This document shows, in pieces, positions 43,044 through 52,704 of a stretch of DNA of 64,000 nucleotides. The first letter of the stretch is position 1; each line of letters begins with the position of its first letter. The DNA is taken from the NCBI RefSeq assembly GCF_012427705.1, contig NZ_CP048602.1:2666001-2730000 (forward strand), in the 5' to 3' direction. The notes under the pieces are model-generated. The model ran no database searches and was not told where the DNA came from. It was given only the letters and a program-made list of their open reading frames with translations. Source of the DNA: Vreelandella piezotolerans. Its GTDB lineage: Bacteria; Pseudomonadota; Gammaproteobacteria; Pseudomonadales; Halomonadaceae. The translations under genes were made by a program, and so were the position numbers.

Positions 43044-43871
43044 ATGGGCAGCAGCCAGTTCGAGTTTTTCAAAAATCACCATGTGCCGTCACTGACCGTC
43101 TTGAAAGCGGCCATCGAGGATTTTAGCTATGACCGTCATGCCCACGAGGAGTACGCCTTTGGGGTGACGCTGGCGGGGCGGCAGGATTTCTTCAGCGGCG
43201 GGCAGTTTCATCGTAGCCCACCGGGCAACGTGATTCTGTTCAACCCTGAAGAGGTTCACGACGGCCACGCTGGCGGTGAGCAGGCCTTGGGCTACGTGAT
43301 GGTATACGTGCATCCCAACCAAGTGTTGCCGCTGTTCGAGGAGCTGCTTGGCCGCCCCCAAACGTCACCGTTTCGCTCCCGGAGTACGCTGATTCACGAC
43401 CCGCTGCTGCGCCAGGCGATACAGGAAATCGCACGCCTGACCACGCATCAAGCGGGCAGCTGCATCGACCAGGAAAACGCATTGTATCGCGTGATCGAGC
43501 GTATGGTTCAGCTTGGCGGGCACAAGGTGACTGGCCAACGTACCACTCGCCCAGACACGCTGTTGGGCCACGCCAAAACGTATATTCATGAGCATCTTGA
43601 GGCAGATATCTCGCTGGACGATATCAGCCAGGCCGCGCATTTGTCGAAGTACCACTTTTTGAGGCTATTTCGCCAACAGTTCGGCATGACCCCTCATCAA
43701 TACGTGATCAATTGCCGCGTGAACGCCGCCCGCTCCGCGCTCGACCAGGGCGCGCCACTCACCGAGATAGCGCTGCGTTTCGGCTTTGCGGATTTGAGCC
43801 ACTTCAACCGCCGTTTCAAACGCATCTACGGCATGACCCCTTTCCAGTACCAACGCGACATCACGCGTTAA
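43044..43871 (+). CDS. AraC-family transcriptional regulator
   Basis: 275 residues: an N-terminal cupin-like effector domain (AHEEYAFGVTLAGRQDFFSGG...HRSPPGNVILFNPEEVHDGHAG) and a C-terminal double HTH (ISLDDISQAAHLSKYHFLRLFRQQFGMTPHQYVINCRVNAAR...ALRFGFADLSHFNRRFKRIYGMTPFQYQRD). AAGGAGG precedes the ATG. LysE begins 27 bases after the stop, a pairing seen often for AraC-LysE exporters. Confidence 0.92.
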   Translation: MGSSQFEFFKNHHVPSLTVLKAAIEDFSYDRHAHEEYAFGVTLAGRQDFFSGGQFHRSPPGNVILFNPEEVHDGHAGGEQALGYVMVYVHPNQVLPLFEELLGRPQTSPFRSRSTLIHDPLLRQAIQEIARLTTHQAGSCIDQENALYRVIERMVQLGGHKVTGQRTTRPDTLLGHAKTYIHEHLEADISLDDISQAAHLSKYHFLRLFRQQFGMTPHQYVINCRVNAARSALDQGAPLTEIALRFGFADLSHFNRRFKRIYGMTPFQYQRDITR

Positions 43872-43898
43872 GCATCACGTCCACCTAGAGGTTTTCTC

Positions 43899-44510
43899 AT
43901 GTTAGCAATCGTCGCCTATGCCCTGGGCGTCATGTACACGCCTGGGCCTGTGAATCTGTTGGGGTTGAATGTCGGTATCAACGGGCAGGGTAAAACCTCG
44001 CTGGGGTTTTGCCTGGGCGTGGGGCTGGCCATGCTGCTGTACTTGCTGGTGTTGGGGTGGGCGGGAGCCGCCTGGATATCTCAAGACTCCCTGGTGCTGC
44101 TCAGCGCGCTCGGCTGCGCTTATATCCTTTATCTGGCCTACAAGGTGGCCCGCGCCAATGCCACCCTGGATACCCACGCCCCGGCACCACGCATGCTCAG
44201 TTTTCGTGATGGCCTGATGATGCAGTTACTCAACCCCAAAGCCATGGTCGCGACACTGCCTATCGCGACGCTGCAGTTTCCTGCCGAGGGTATTCAGGGC
44301 ATGAGCCTGTTTATCTGGGCACTAGGGCTGGCCGCTCTGGCGGCAGGCGCCCCCGGCAGCTATGTGGTGATCGGCAGCTTGCTTGGCCAGCGCGTCAGAC
44401 AGCCAATGTTTATCAAAGGGTTTAACTGGATAATGGCAGGATTGCTGGTGGCTGTATCATTATCGATTGGCTACGAGCATGTATGGCTGGTGGTTACTGC
44501 CCAAAACTAA
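43899..44510 (+). CDS. LysE-family translocator
   Basis: 203 residues with six membrane segments. The N-terminus (VAYALGVMYTPGPVNLLGLNVGINGQGKTSLGFCLGVGLAMLLYLLVLG) and LMMQLLNPKAMVATLPI are LysE/RhtB landmarks. Such proteins export amino acids. Probably co-transcribed with the AraC gene. The last 17 bases overlap a convergent hypothetical gene. Confidence 0.9.
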   Translation: MLAIVAYALGVMYTPGPVNLLGLNVGINGQGKTSLGFCLGVGLAMLLYLLVLGWAGAAWISQDSLVLLSALGCAYILYLAYKVARANATLDTHAPAPRMLSFRDGLMMQLLNPKAMVATLPIATLQFPAEGIQGMSLFIWALGLAALAAGAPGSYVVIGSLLGQRVRQPMFIKGFNWIMAGLLVAVSLSIGYEHVWLVVTAQN

Positions 44511-44814
44511 TCCCCAAGCGCAGCGCTTGCAGGCTATCGAGCTGTAACGTGACGTCATCAGAGAACAGCGGGTGGCCTTGTAATTGCACATTGACTGCTG
44601 CCTGGGAGCCACGGTAGCTAAGCGTCACGGCAATGTTGGCGCTGTCGCTCACCGGGGCCAGCCAATCGTACTCGACGTCATCCACGCTCACCGATGACAG
44701 CCCACGGGCTTCTAGCTGCTGCTCGACTTCCTTCTCGATCACCACGCCGTAGTAGAAATAGAGTCCTGCGTAGCCCAACCCCAGCAGTACCAGCAACGAA
44801 AAGAGCTTGCCCAT
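44494..44814 (-). CDS. small membrane-anchored hypothetical protein
   Basis: 106 residues with one N-terminal membrane segment (LFSLLVLLGLGYAGLYFYYGVVI), followed by a likely periplasmic beta-rich domain (VSVDDVEYDWLAPVSDSANIAVTLSYRGS). No family recognised. AGAGGAAA precedes the ATG. Confidence 0.7.
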   Translation of the reverse strand: MGKLFSLLVLLGLGYAGLYFYYGVVIEKEVEQQLEARGLSSVSVDDVEYDWLAPVSDSANIAVTLSYRGSQAAVNVQLQGHPLFSDDVTLQLDSLQALRLGISFGQ

Positions 44815-44916
44815 AATTTTCCTCTGTTTGAGTACACGTGACGTTATCCCGCCGTCAAACGTGGATGATGCCTGTTTTCTAGAAACAACGGCAAGTCGGG
44901 CGTGGTGGATTCAGTA

Positions 44917-44953
44917 AAACACAGAGCGGGCCATCATGGCCCGCTCTGTGTTT
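44917..44953. terminator. strong terminator between trpA and the small membrane gene
   Basis: A perfect 16-bp stem (AAACACAGAGCGGGCC with its complement) around ATCAT, with T-rich ends on both strands. It lies 24 bases after the trpA stop. Confidence 0.88.
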
Positions 44954-44976
44954 TTGATAGCGCTTTCCCACTTCCT

Positions 44977-45825
44977 TCAGGCTGGCAAACTGGCATGTTC
45001 CTGCTGGGCTTCTCGGCAGCCTCTCACACTCTCCGCCAGCGCTTTGACGAGCCCATGCACCCGCGACACGGCGTCATCGCCGCTGCTGGCGTGTTCGATG
45101 CAATCTACCAGCGCGGAGCCCACGACCACGGCGTCGCTGAAGCGGCCAATGGTGGCGGCCTGTTCGGCGGTGCGAATGCCGAAGCCCACGGCAATGGGTA
45201 GCGGCGTGTGTTCGCGCAGCTGGTGCACGGCGCTTTCCAGACGCTCGGGTGTGGGGGCACTGCCGCCCGTCACACCCGCCACGGAAACGTAGTAGATGAA
45301 CCCGGAAGCGTTGGCCAGCACCTTGGGTAGCCGCTTGGCATCGGTGGTGGGCGTGGCAAGGCGGATGAAATCGATGCCGTGCTTGGCGGCGGGCTGGCAC
45401 AGCTCTTCGTCGTGCTCGGGAGGCAGGTCCACCACGATCAGCCCGTCTACTCCGGCCTGGGCGGCGTCACTGAGAAAACGCTCGACGCCGTAGCAGTAAA
45501 TCGGGTTGTAGTAGCCCATCAGCACGATGGGAGTCGTGCCGTTTTGTTCACGGAACTGGCGCACCATGTCCAGCGTTTTGGCCTGGGTTTGGCCATTTTT
45601 CAGGGCGCGCAGGGCAGCCTTTTGAATGGCGGGGCCATCGGCCATGGGATCGCTGAACGGCATGCCGAGCTCTATGATGTCCACACCGGCCTCCGGCAGC
45701 CCGTGCAGCAGGCGGCGGGAGGTCTCGGCGTCCGGGTCGCCGGCGGTGAGGTAGCTGATCAGCGCGGGCCGGTTTTGCTCTTTGAGCGCGGCAAAGCAGT
45801 CGTCGAGTCGAGAGGTACGGTTCAT
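44977..45825 (-). CDS. trpA: tryptophan synthase alpha chain
   Basis: 282 residues. TrpA cleaves indole-3-glycerol phosphate to indole for TrpB. Landmarks: [16 protein letters not shown], the catalytic Glu of [42 protein letters not shown] and [13 protein letters not shown] 45825 follows CAGGAGAACACC and gives the standard N-terminus; an alternative ATG at 45849 overlaps the trpB stop as ATGA. Co-transcribed with trpB. Confidence 0.96.
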   Translation of the reverse strand: MNRTSRLDDCFAALKEQNRPALISYLTAGDPDAETSRRLLHGLPEAGVDIIELGMPFSDPMADGPAIQKAALRALKNGQTQAKTLDMVRQFREQNGTTPIVLMGYYNPIYCYGVERFLSDAAQAGVDGLIVVDLPPEHDEELCQPAAKHGIDFIRLATPTTDAKRLPKVLANASGFIYYVSVAGVTGGSAPTPERLESAVHQLREHTPLPIAVGFGIRTAEQAATIGRFSDAVVVGSALVDCIEHASSGDDAVSRVHGLVKALAESVRGCREAQQEHASLPA

Positions 45826-45845
45826 GGTGTTCTCCTGGGTCGCGC

Positions 45846-47063
45846 TCATGAATGTGTCATGCCGAAGCGGTCGCCTAAATGCTCGGCCACGCTGTTCATG
45901 TCCTTGTCGCCGCGTCCGCTGAGGTTGACCACCATCAGGTGCTCGCGGGGAAGTGTTGGCGCGCGCTTAGCCACTTCGGCCAGGGCGTGGGCGGTTTCCA
46001 GGGCGGGGATGATGCCCTCCTGGCGGCAGCAGATCTGGAAGGCTTCCAGCGCTTCGTCATCGGTGGCAGAGACGTACTCGACCCGCCCCTGTTCGTGCAG
46101 CCAGGCGTGTTCGGGGCCGATGCCGGGATAATCGAGCCCGGCGGAAATCGAGTGAGCGTCGATAATCTGGCCGTCTTCGTTTTGCAGCAGATAGGTGCGG
46201 TTGCCGTGTAGGACACCTGGCGTACCGCCGTTCAGGCTGGCGGCGTGCAGGCCGCTCTTGACCCCTTTGCCGCCCGCCTCTACGCCGACCATGTGCACGC
46301 TGTCATCGTTGATGAACGGGTAGAACAGGCCCATGGCATTGGAACCGCCGCCCACGCAGGCAATCAGTGAATCCGGCAGGCGGCCCTGCTTTTCGAGCAT
46401 TTGGGCGCGGGTTTCGTGGCCAATCACCGCTTGGAAATCGCGCACCATCGCCGGGTACGGGTGCGGCCCTGCCACGGTGCCAATGATGTAGAAGGTGTCG
46501 TCGACGTTCGTGACCCAGTCGCGCAGCGCTTCGTTCATGGCGTCTTTCAGGGTGCCGGTGCCGGAAGTGACCGGCACGATCTCCGCGCCCAGCAGCTTCA
46601 TGCGGAATACGTTGGGCTGCTGGCGCTCGATGTCGGTGGCGCCCATGTAAATCACGCAGGGCAACCCAAAGCGGGCGGCGACGGTGGCAGTAGCAACGCC
46701 GTGCATGCCCGCGCCGGTTTCCGCGATGATGCGCTTTTTGCCCATCTGCTTGGCCAATAATACTTGGCCAATGCAGTTGTTAATTTTGTGCGCGCCGGTG
46801 TGGTTCAGCTCTTCGCGCTTGAGGTAAATACTCGCGCCGCCAAAGTGCTCGGTGAGCCGCTCGGCAAAGTAGAGCGGGCTGGGGCGGCCAACGTAATCGC
46901 CCTGGAAATAGGCAAGCTGGCGCTGAAACTCAGGGTCGTTTTTGGCGGTGGCGTACTCATCCTGCAGCTCAAGGATCAGTGGCATCAGGGTTTCCGCTAC
47001 AAAGCGGCCACCAAAGCTGCCAAACAGCCCGTTGGCATCGGGTAGGCTTAGGGGTTTGTTCAT
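45846..47063 (-). CDS. trpB: tryptophan synthase beta chain
   Basis: 405 residues. TrpB condenses indole with serine using PLP; the PLP-Lys is in [44 protein letters not shown] and [15 protein letters not shown] are conserved. Start 47063 follows GAGGTCGTG. trpBA is separate from the other trp genes and divergent from trpI, the arrangement known from pseudomonads, so activation by TrpI with indoleglycerol phosphate is likely. Confidence 0.97.
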   Translation of the reverse strand: MNKPLSLPDANGLFGSFGGRFVAETLMPLILELQDEYATAKNDPEFQRQLAYFQGDYVGRPSPLYFAERLTEHFGGASIYLKREELNHTGAHKINNCIGQVLLAKQMGKKRIIAETGAGMHGVATATVAARFGLPCVIYMGATDIERQQPNVFRMKLLGAEIVPVTSGTGTLKDAMNEALRDWVTNVDDTFYIIGTVAGPHPYPAMVRDFQAVIGHETRAQMLEKQGRLPDSLIACVGGGSNAMGLFYPFINDDSVHMVGVEAGGKGVKSGLHAASLNGGTPGVLHGNRTYLLQNEDGQIIDAHSISAGLDYPGIGPEHAWLHEQGRVEYVSATDDEALEAFQICCRQEGIIPALETAHALAEVAKRAPTLPREHLMVVNLSGRGDKDMNSVAEHLGDRFGMTHS

Positions 47064-47185
47064 CACGACCTCTGCGGTTTCGGGGCGATTTAAGATGCTG
47101 ACGACGTTAACGCAGGCAGGTGAGAAGAAAAATCGATAAGATGGCAAGCACCTGTGAGTTTTACGCAACTGTTTCAGGAGACCCC
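47064..47185. promoter_or_regulatory. divergent trpB-trpI control region
   Basis: The 122 bases between the two starts must hold both promoters and, by analogy with Pseudomonas, two TrpI sites near the trpB promoter. I could not define the sites by eye. Confidence 0.55.
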
Positions 47186-48076
47186 ATGCAACACAGCCTG
47201 CCGCCCTTGAGCGCCCTGCGCGCCTTTGAAGCTACTGCCCGGCTAGGCAGCGTGACCGCTGCTGCCGATGAGCTGAGCGTGACCCACGGCGCGGTAAGTC
47301 GCCAGCTAAAGAGCCTGGATGAGCATTTTGGCGTGGCGCTGTTCACCAAGTCCGGGCGCGGGTTGGTACTTACCCACCACGGCGAGCGGCTGCAAAGCGG
47401 CCTGGGCGAAGCCTTTGCAAAACTGAGGGATAGTTGCACGTTGCTCAAGCATGAGGTGGAAGAAGCGCCGTTTACCCTGGCCTGCCCCGGCAGTCTGCTG
47501 GCCCGCTGGCTGATTCCTCGTTTAGACCGCTTGAACCAAGCGCTGCCGGAGCTAAAACTTCAGGTGGTGGTGAGCGATGCCGAGCAGCCTGGGCAGCCGG
47601 AAACCAGTGTCACGCTGGCCTTTTTCGAACCGCCCTGGCCTGAAGAGGGTGAATTGATCACGCTGATGCCTGAGGAAATTTGCGCCGTCGCCAGCCCCCG
47701 CTTGGCTTGCGCTTGCCAAAACGCTGATCCGGCAACGCTATTTGCCAATAAGCTCCTTTATACCGCCTCGCGCCCCCAAGCGTGGCCCCAGTGGGCAGCC
47801 GCTCAAAAGTTGAATGGCAGCACCTTGGAAACGGCTCTGAAGAAGGGCCAAGGCTTCGCGCATCTTTATTACTTAATGGAAGCCGCCGTAGCGGGCTTGG
47901 GGGTAGCTATCGCCCCTAGGCTACTGGTGGAGGACGACCTAAACAGCGGCCGGCTAGTCGCCCCCTGGGGCAGCATCGAAACCCCGGCCAGACTTTGCCT
48001 ATGGCTACCCAAACACACCAACGCCCGCCGCAGCGAAGCGCTGGTGGATTGGTTACTAAGGGAGTTGAAAGGTTAG
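47186..48076 (+). CDS. trpI: LysR-type activator of trpBA
   Basis: 296 residues. It begins [49 protein letters not shown], the GcvA/TrpI-like subgroup of LysR proteins. The position, divergent from trpBA, supports the name. GGAGACCCC precedes ATG 47186; the longer ORF from 47120 reads into the control region. Its stop overlaps the VOC gene by four bases. Confidence 0.87.
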   Translation: MQHSLPPLSALRAFEATARLGSVTAAADELSVTHGAVSRQLKSLDEHFGVALFTKSGRGLVLTHHGERLQSGLGEAFAKLRDSCTLLKHEVEEAPFTLACPGSLLARWLIPRLDRLNQALPELKLQVVVSDAEQPGQPETSVTLAFFEPPWPEEGELITLMPEEICAVASPRLACACQNADPATLFANKLLYTASRPQAWPQWAAAQKLNGSTLETALKKGQGFAHLYYLMEAAVAGLGVAIAPRLLVEDDLNSGRLVAPWGSIETPARLCLWLPKHTNARRSEALVDWLLRELKG

Positions 48077-48471
48077 AGCCCTACCCGGTGTGGGTAAACT
48101 ACGAACGCCAGCTTGTTGCCATCGGGGTCGCGCACATAGGCGGCGTAGAAACCGTCGCCATACTGCGGTCGAAAGCCCGGTGCGCCTTCGTCGCTTCCGC
48201 CGCTTTCCAGGGCGAGGTGATGCAGCGTATCGACCTCTTTGATATCGGCGAATTGGAAAGCGGTCATGGTGCCATTGCCGACGGTGGCCTCGTGACCATC
48301 GAAGGGGTAGCCTACGAAGTATTGGGGCACGTTGACATCGTCCGGGTCACCAAATGAGACGCAACTATCATCTTGCCAACAAATATCCAGCCCCATGGCA
48401 TTGAACAGCGGCGTATAGAACCGCAGAGCACGCGCGAGGTCTTTCGTTCCCACCATGGTATAGGCCAGCAT
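48073..48471 (-). CDS. VOC-superfamily (glyoxalase-like) protein
   Basis: 132 residues, two beta-alpha-beta-beta-beta modules of the vicinal oxygen chelate fold: AYTMVGTKDLARALRFYTPLFNAMGL and GFYAAYVRDPDGNKLAFVVY. Its reaction is unknown. AAGGAGAACGCGC precedes ATG 48471; the ORF extends far upstream without homology. Confidence 0.85.
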   Translation of the reverse strand: MLAYTMVGTKDLARALRFYTPLFNAMGLDICWQDDSCVSFGDPDDVNVPQYFVGYPFDGHEATVGNGTMTAFQFADIKEVDTLHHLALESGGSDEGAPGFRPQYGDGFYAAYVRDPDGNKLAFVVYPHRVGL

Positions 48472-48506
48472 GCGCGTTCTCCTTACAAGCGATGGACATA
48501 TACAGG

Positions 48507-49196
48507 TTATGCCATAACGCCAAACAATCGGCCAATCAGCGATGTCAACGCCATGGCCAGCGCACCCCAAAACAGCACCCGTAAGGCGGCGGTACGCACT
48601 GGCGCACCGCCCACTTTGGCGGCCAGTGCACCCAACAGCGCCAGCGACGCCAATGACGCAATGGCAACGAGAGGTATCAGCAGCACTAAGGGTGCCCACC
48701 AAGCGACGAGTAGCGGTAGCAGCGCACCGAGGGTAAACATCACCGCCGATGAGAACGCTGCCTGCAATGGCCGCGCTTGGCTCACATCGGTAATGCCGAT
48801 TTCATCCCGCGCATGTGCCCCCAAGGCATCTTTTTGCATCAGCTGCTCCGCGACTTGGTGGGCCAGCTCAGGCGTCAGGCCACGCTCGACATAGATGGCG
48901 GCCAGCTCCTCTTTTTCGTCATCGAAATGGTGCGCTAACGCCTTCCGCTCCATGGCCAAATCGGCCCGCTCAGTGTCCGATTGCGAACTGACTGAGACGT
49001 ACTCCCCCGCCGCCATCGACATCGCCCCAGCGACTAACCCTGCCACCCCCGCCAGCAAAATATCGCTTTGTGCCGTAGCCGCTGCGGCTACCCCTAAAAT
49101 CAAGCTGCTAGTCGACACAATGCCATCGTTGGCGCCTAGTACAGCGGCCCTTAACCAGCCCGACCGATGAGAGCGGTGATGTTCCTTATGAATCAT
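48507..49196 (-). CDS. VIT1/CCC1-family transporter
   Basis: 229 residues with five membrane segments. RAAVLGANDGIVSTSSLILGVAAA, then AGLVAGAMSMAAGEYVSVSSQSDTERADL, a soluble acidic loop (about 80-135) and two helical pairs. VIT proteins move iron or manganese out of the cytoplasm, usually by proton exchange; the metal is not deducible here. AGGAGATGTC precedes the ATG. Confidence 0.88.
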   Translation of the reverse strand: MIHKEHHRSHRSGWLRAAVLGANDGIVSTSSLILGVAAAATAQSDILLAGVAGLVAGAMSMAAGEYVSVSSQSDTERADLAMERKALAHHFDDEKEELAAIYVERGLTPELAHQVAEQLMQKDALGAHARDEIGITDVSQARPLQAAFSSAVMFTLGALLPLLVAWWAPLVLLIPLVAIASLASLALLGALAAKVGGAPVRTAALRVLFWGALAMALTSLIGRLFGVMA

Positions 49197-49249
49197 GACA
49201 TCTCCTGAGCAACCTACCTGTTAGCGCTTTCTTTATTCAGTTTAGTTGA

Positions 49250-50827
49250 TTAACGGGGCACCACCCGCAGTAGTTGCCCATCTGGGCTGTCGGTGAGCAG
49301 ATACACCGCCCCTTCGGGGCCGACCCGCACATCGCGAATTCGGGCATCGAGTTCACCGAACAGCCTCTCTACCTCTTCTGCGCCGCCGTCTTCACGCAGC
49401 CGCACCCTGCGGACCTCACGATTGACCAACGAACCGACGAGTAGATCGCCCTGCCATTCGGGAAACAGTTCACCTTGGTATAGCGCTAGACCGGAAGGCG
49501 CGATGGAGGGCGTCCATTCAAGCGCAGGTGGCAGCATGCCGGGGTACGCTTCAAACGGGGATACCCGAGCGCCGGTGTAATCTAGCCCACCAGTGGCAAT
49601 AGGCCAGCCGTAGTTGCCTCCTGGGGTGATCACGTTTAACTCATCGCCGCCTCGTGGGCCGTGCTCGTGGGCGATGAGACGTTGATTGGCGTTATCGAAG
49701 ACCAGCCCCTGCACGTTGCGGTGGCCAATGCTGTAAAGCGCTGGCAGTGCGTTGGCATCTGCGATGAAGGGGTTATCGCTTGGAGCGCTGCCATCAGGAT
49801 TCAGGCGCACAATCCCGCCAATATGGCTGGTCGTTCGCTGCGCTTCTTCGCGGTTATCAAATCCATCGCCTAGGGTCATGATCAAGGTGCTATCCGCAAG
49901 CCACGCGAGGCGGCCGCCAAAGTGGGCATCGCCGCTTTTTGCTGGGTGTACGCGAAATATCTCTTCCACTTGCTCCAAGCGATTCTCCCCGAGCGTCGCT
50001 TTCGCCAAGCACGTGTGGTTAGCGCTAGCGGTGCCACAGGCATAGCTAAGATAGAGCTGCTGGTCTTGCTCGAATTGGGGTGATAACAGCACATCAAAAA
50101 GGCCCGATTGCCCAGAGGCATAAACGTCGGGAATACCCCCCAGCGACTCCACCAGTGTCTCGCCCTGCGCGCTTAACAGCCGAAGACGCCCAGGGCGCTC
50201 GATGACCAGCATATGCCCATCAGGTAACCATGCCAGCGACCACGGATGCGCCAAGCCCTCCGTTAAAATGTCTATTTGGTAGGTGCTTTGAGCAGGCTGA
50301 GCGTCTACCGAAGGTGCCACGGGCAGTAGTAACGCCCCTGCCATCACGGCTATGTTGGCCGCCCCTCGAGCGTTACTCCTGTCACGTGTGAGCACTGCCA
50401 ACAGCCACCCCGCAAGCCCTGCCGTAGCCAGCATGGCTACCAACCCTAACGGCCCGCGAGTCGCCGCAATCAACGTGGGCATGGGCGCAAAGGCATTCGC
50501 CAGCCAAAAAGTGACCCACAGCCCGACCACGGCCGCTAAGGCGTGAATCAGCGCGCGACACTTCCTCACCTTTCGGCGAACTATCAGCGCAGCAGCAACC
50601 TGTGACATGGCAAACCCAGGCAGCAGTACGGCTGCATAAAGGGGGGCAAAGTGGATGAGATCTTTCCCGGTAGTCGATGCTCTTACGCTAAACGGGATAG
50701 CCACGCCTAACGCTTGTAGTGCTGCCAGATTGATCTGAGTCTGCACCACGCTCCCCAGGATAACGCCTGCTAACAAAGCGATGACAAAACGCAGAACTCG
50801 CGCTCCGACGCTGAGCGGTTGGGTCAT
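49250..50827 (-). CDS. PQQ-dependent sugar dehydrogenase with membrane anchor domain
   Basis: 525 residues. Residues 1-170 form four membrane helices; a 20-residue hydrophobic stretch near 160 precedes APSVDAQPAQST. From about 185 the six-bladed propeller of soluble aldose dehydrogenases (YliI/sGDH) begins: EGLAHPWSLAWLPDGHMLVIERPGRLRLL, then GHRNVQGLVFDNANQRLIAHEHGPRGGDELN, and NYGWPIATGGLDY. Typical members are secreted at about 370 residues; the fused membrane part could link oxidation to the quinone pool. Confidence 0.85.
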   Translation of the reverse strand: MTQPLSVGARVLRFVIALLAGVILGSVVQTQINLAALQALGVAIPFSVRASTTGKDLIHFAPLYAAVLLPGFAMSQVAAALIVRRKVRKCRALIHALAAVVGLWVTFWLANAFAPMPTLIAATRGPLGLVAMLATAGLAGWLLAVLTRDRSNARGAANIAVMAGALLLPVAPSVDAQPAQSTYQIDILTEGLAHPWSLAWLPDGHMLVIERPGRLRLLSAQGETLVESLGGIPDVYASGQSGLFDVLLSPQFEQDQQLYLSYACGTASANHTCLAKATLGENRLEQVEEIFRVHPAKSGDAHFGGRLAWLADSTLIMTLGDGFDNREEAQRTTSHIGGIVRLNPDGSAPSDNPFIADANALPALYSIGHRNVQGLVFDNANQRLIAHEHGPRGGDELNVITPGGNYGWPIATGGLDYTGARVSPFEAYPGMLPPALEWTPSIAPSGLALYQGELFPEWQGDLLVGSLVNREVRRVRLREDGGAEEVERLFGELDARIRDVRVGPEGAVYLLTDSPDGQLLRVVPR

Positions 50828-51026
50828 AACGCACCTCTATAGTGGTTCTTTTTGATAACGCTATCCAGCAGACTAAAACATTCGGCGATGCTTGGTCGCT
50901 TTTACGTTTTCCGTTACTGATTCAACGGTCAGTGCACTATTCCCAACGACGCTGCGTGCGTTTGTCATGTGGCGAGGTTAAGGTCGTTACATGACCTTCG
51001 TTATGACTCGTTTTCAAGGAGTGTTC

Positions 51027-51971
51027 ATGTCGCGCTATTCCCTGATGACTGCTCTGTTGATGACTCCGATGGTGATCACGGGCATTGCTACCGCTGCTAC
51101 GGCGGCAAACGATACGCCGTTGAAACAGCAGCGTGAGGATTTAACTAGTTTCCAGGTGATTGCCCACCGCGGCGCAAGCGGCCACGCACCGGAAAGTACG
51201 TTAGCGGCCTACGAACTCGCCCACCGTTGGGGCGTAGACTATTTAGAGTTGGACGCGCAGCTCAGCGCCGATGGCGAGGTGGTGCTGTTTCACGATGACA
51301 CCCTCGAGCGTACCAGCGACGGCGAAGGCCATATTCACGATTACACCTTGGCCGAGTTAAAAACGCTGGATACGGGGACATGGTTCCACGAGGCCCACCC
51401 CGAGCGTACGGAAGAGGAGTATCGCGGCGCGCAAATCCTGACGCTGGACGAGCTGTTCGATCATTTCGGTCATACAACCCGCTATTACATCGAGACCAAA
51501 TCCCCCGACCTCAACCCTGGCTTGGAAGAAGCCTTGGTCGAACGCCTGGAAGCCTACGACATGATCGAGCAAGGCCGTGTGCTGGTGCAGTCGTTCGACC
51601 AAGAGAGCCTGCTCAAAGTGCGTACGGCGAACCCCCATGTGCCGCTCATTCAACTGCTCTGGTACTCCCCAAGCGAGCAGGATAGCGCCACGTTGACCGA
51701 GTGGAACGACACCACGCCGGGGGCCGACAGCATCCGAGATGAGGATTTCGAGCGCATTGCCGAATACGCCGTGGGGATTGGCACCAATGCCGCCTACCGG
51801 GGCCACGAGGTCATCGATGCTGATTTTGTTCGTCAGGCGCAGACACATGGCCTGTCGGTTCACGTGTATACCATCAATGGGCAGGACGAGATGAAGCGGT
51901 TGATGGCGCTAGGCGTCGATGGCCTGTTTACCGATTATCCTGATCGCCTGCTGGAGCTCGTCAGCGAGTAA
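51027..51971 (+). CDS. periplasmic glycerophosphodiester phosphodiesterase
   Basis: 314 residues. A Sec signal (MSRYSLMTALLMTPMVITGIATAATAA) is followed by the GDPD barrel: VIAHRGASGHAPESTLAAYELA, YLELDAQLSADGEVVLFHDDTLERTSDG and YYIETK. The catalytic His and Glu pairs are all visible. It releases glycerol 3-phosphate from glycerophosphodiesters and is of the GlpQ type. CAAGGAGTGTTC precedes ATG 51027; the longer ORF start at 50991 lacks a signal. Confidence 0.9.
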   Translation: MSRYSLMTALLMTPMVITGIATAATAANDTPLKQQREDLTSFQVIAHRGASGHAPESTLAAYELAHRWGVDYLELDAQLSADGEVVLFHDDTLERTSDGEGHIHDYTLAELKTLDTGTWFHEAHPERTEEEYRGAQILTLDELFDHFGHTTRYYIETKSPDLNPGLEEALVERLEAYDMIEQGRVLVQSFDQESLLKVRTANPHVPLIQLLWYSPSEQDSATLTEWNDTTPGADSIRDEDFERIAEYAVGIGTNAAYRGHEVIDADFVRQAQTHGLSVHVYTINGQDEMKRLMALGVDGLFTDYPDRLLELVSE

Positions 51972-52236
51972 GCCAGGCTACCTACACCACCGTTGATACA
52001 GGCCAACGCACGCATGCGAAAGGTGATGTAAATTACCATGACACCCTGGTCAGTTTTTGCCATTGCGTGTCGCTTGCGTCGTTGAATACAGTCGATAAGC
52101 GTTTGGCTCTGGCTGCTCTTTTTTGGTCGTACGTCGCAAGGGAGACGCGTCATTTATTCATTCACAGCTAATGGGTGGGCACTCCCCACAGGAGGCATCA
52201 CGCTGACGTTTGGCCAGCACGGACACCCCTTAGGTC

Positions 52237-52704
52237 ATGCCGTCTAAGAGGCCGCGACGTACGCTGCTGAGCGCTTCACTGACAGCGCTCATAGCCATTG
52301 GCCTGCTTTTTACCCCCGCGTCAGCCCAGCCCAACGAATTACCGAACACGATCGTTTTGATTGCCCACCCGTCGGTGGGCACTGCCAACGTTAGCCGGGA
52401 TACCGCGCGCGCCATGTTCGCCATGCGCCAGCGCACTTGGCCCAACGGACAGGCTGCGCAAGTGTACGTGCTACCCAATCGGGACCCGGTTCACGGTCGA
52501 TTTAGCAAAGAGCAGTTGGGGGTCTATCCCCATCAACTACAGTTAGCATGGGACAGAATGGTATTTTCCGGCATGGGGCAAGCCCCTAACCGAGCACGCG
52601 ACCAAGCCGACATGCCTCAGCAAGTCGCTAGCACACCCGGCGCGCTGGGTTACCTTGAAAGGGAGTACCTGGATGAGAGCGTCCGTGTCATTTCAATGGA
52701 GTGA
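52237..52704 (+). CDS. short PstS-like periplasmic protein
   Basis: 155 residues with a signal peptide (about 1-30, cleavage near ASA-QPN) and a half-sized type 2 periplasmic-binding domain related to PstS (IVLIAHPSVGTANVSRDTARAMFAMRQRTWPNG...FSKEQLGVYPHQLQLAWDRMVFSG...VASTPGALGYLER). Such short proteins usually lie next to c-di-GMP receptors, as here. The ATG overlaps the first codons of the porin-like gene at its end, by 32 bases, so the genes are coupled. The 265-base gap upstream holds no gene. Confidence 0.78.
   Translation: MPSKRPRRTLLSASLTALIAIGLLFTPASAQPNELPNTIVLIAHPSVGTANVSRDTARAMFAMRQRTWPNGQAAQVYVLPNRDPVHGRFSKEQLGVYPHQLQLAWDRMVFSGMGQAPNRARDQADMPQQVASTPGALGYLEREYLDESVRVISME

Noticed and set aside
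51935..52153. Minus-strand ORF between GDPD and the PstS-like gene
   Set aside because: Overlaps the GDPD 3' end, has no homology, no clear ribosome site and codon use unlike the neighbours.
52171..52186. GTGGG-CACTC-CCCAC hairpin as a terminator
   Set aside because: Very short stem without T-tract and 200 bases past the GDPD stop.
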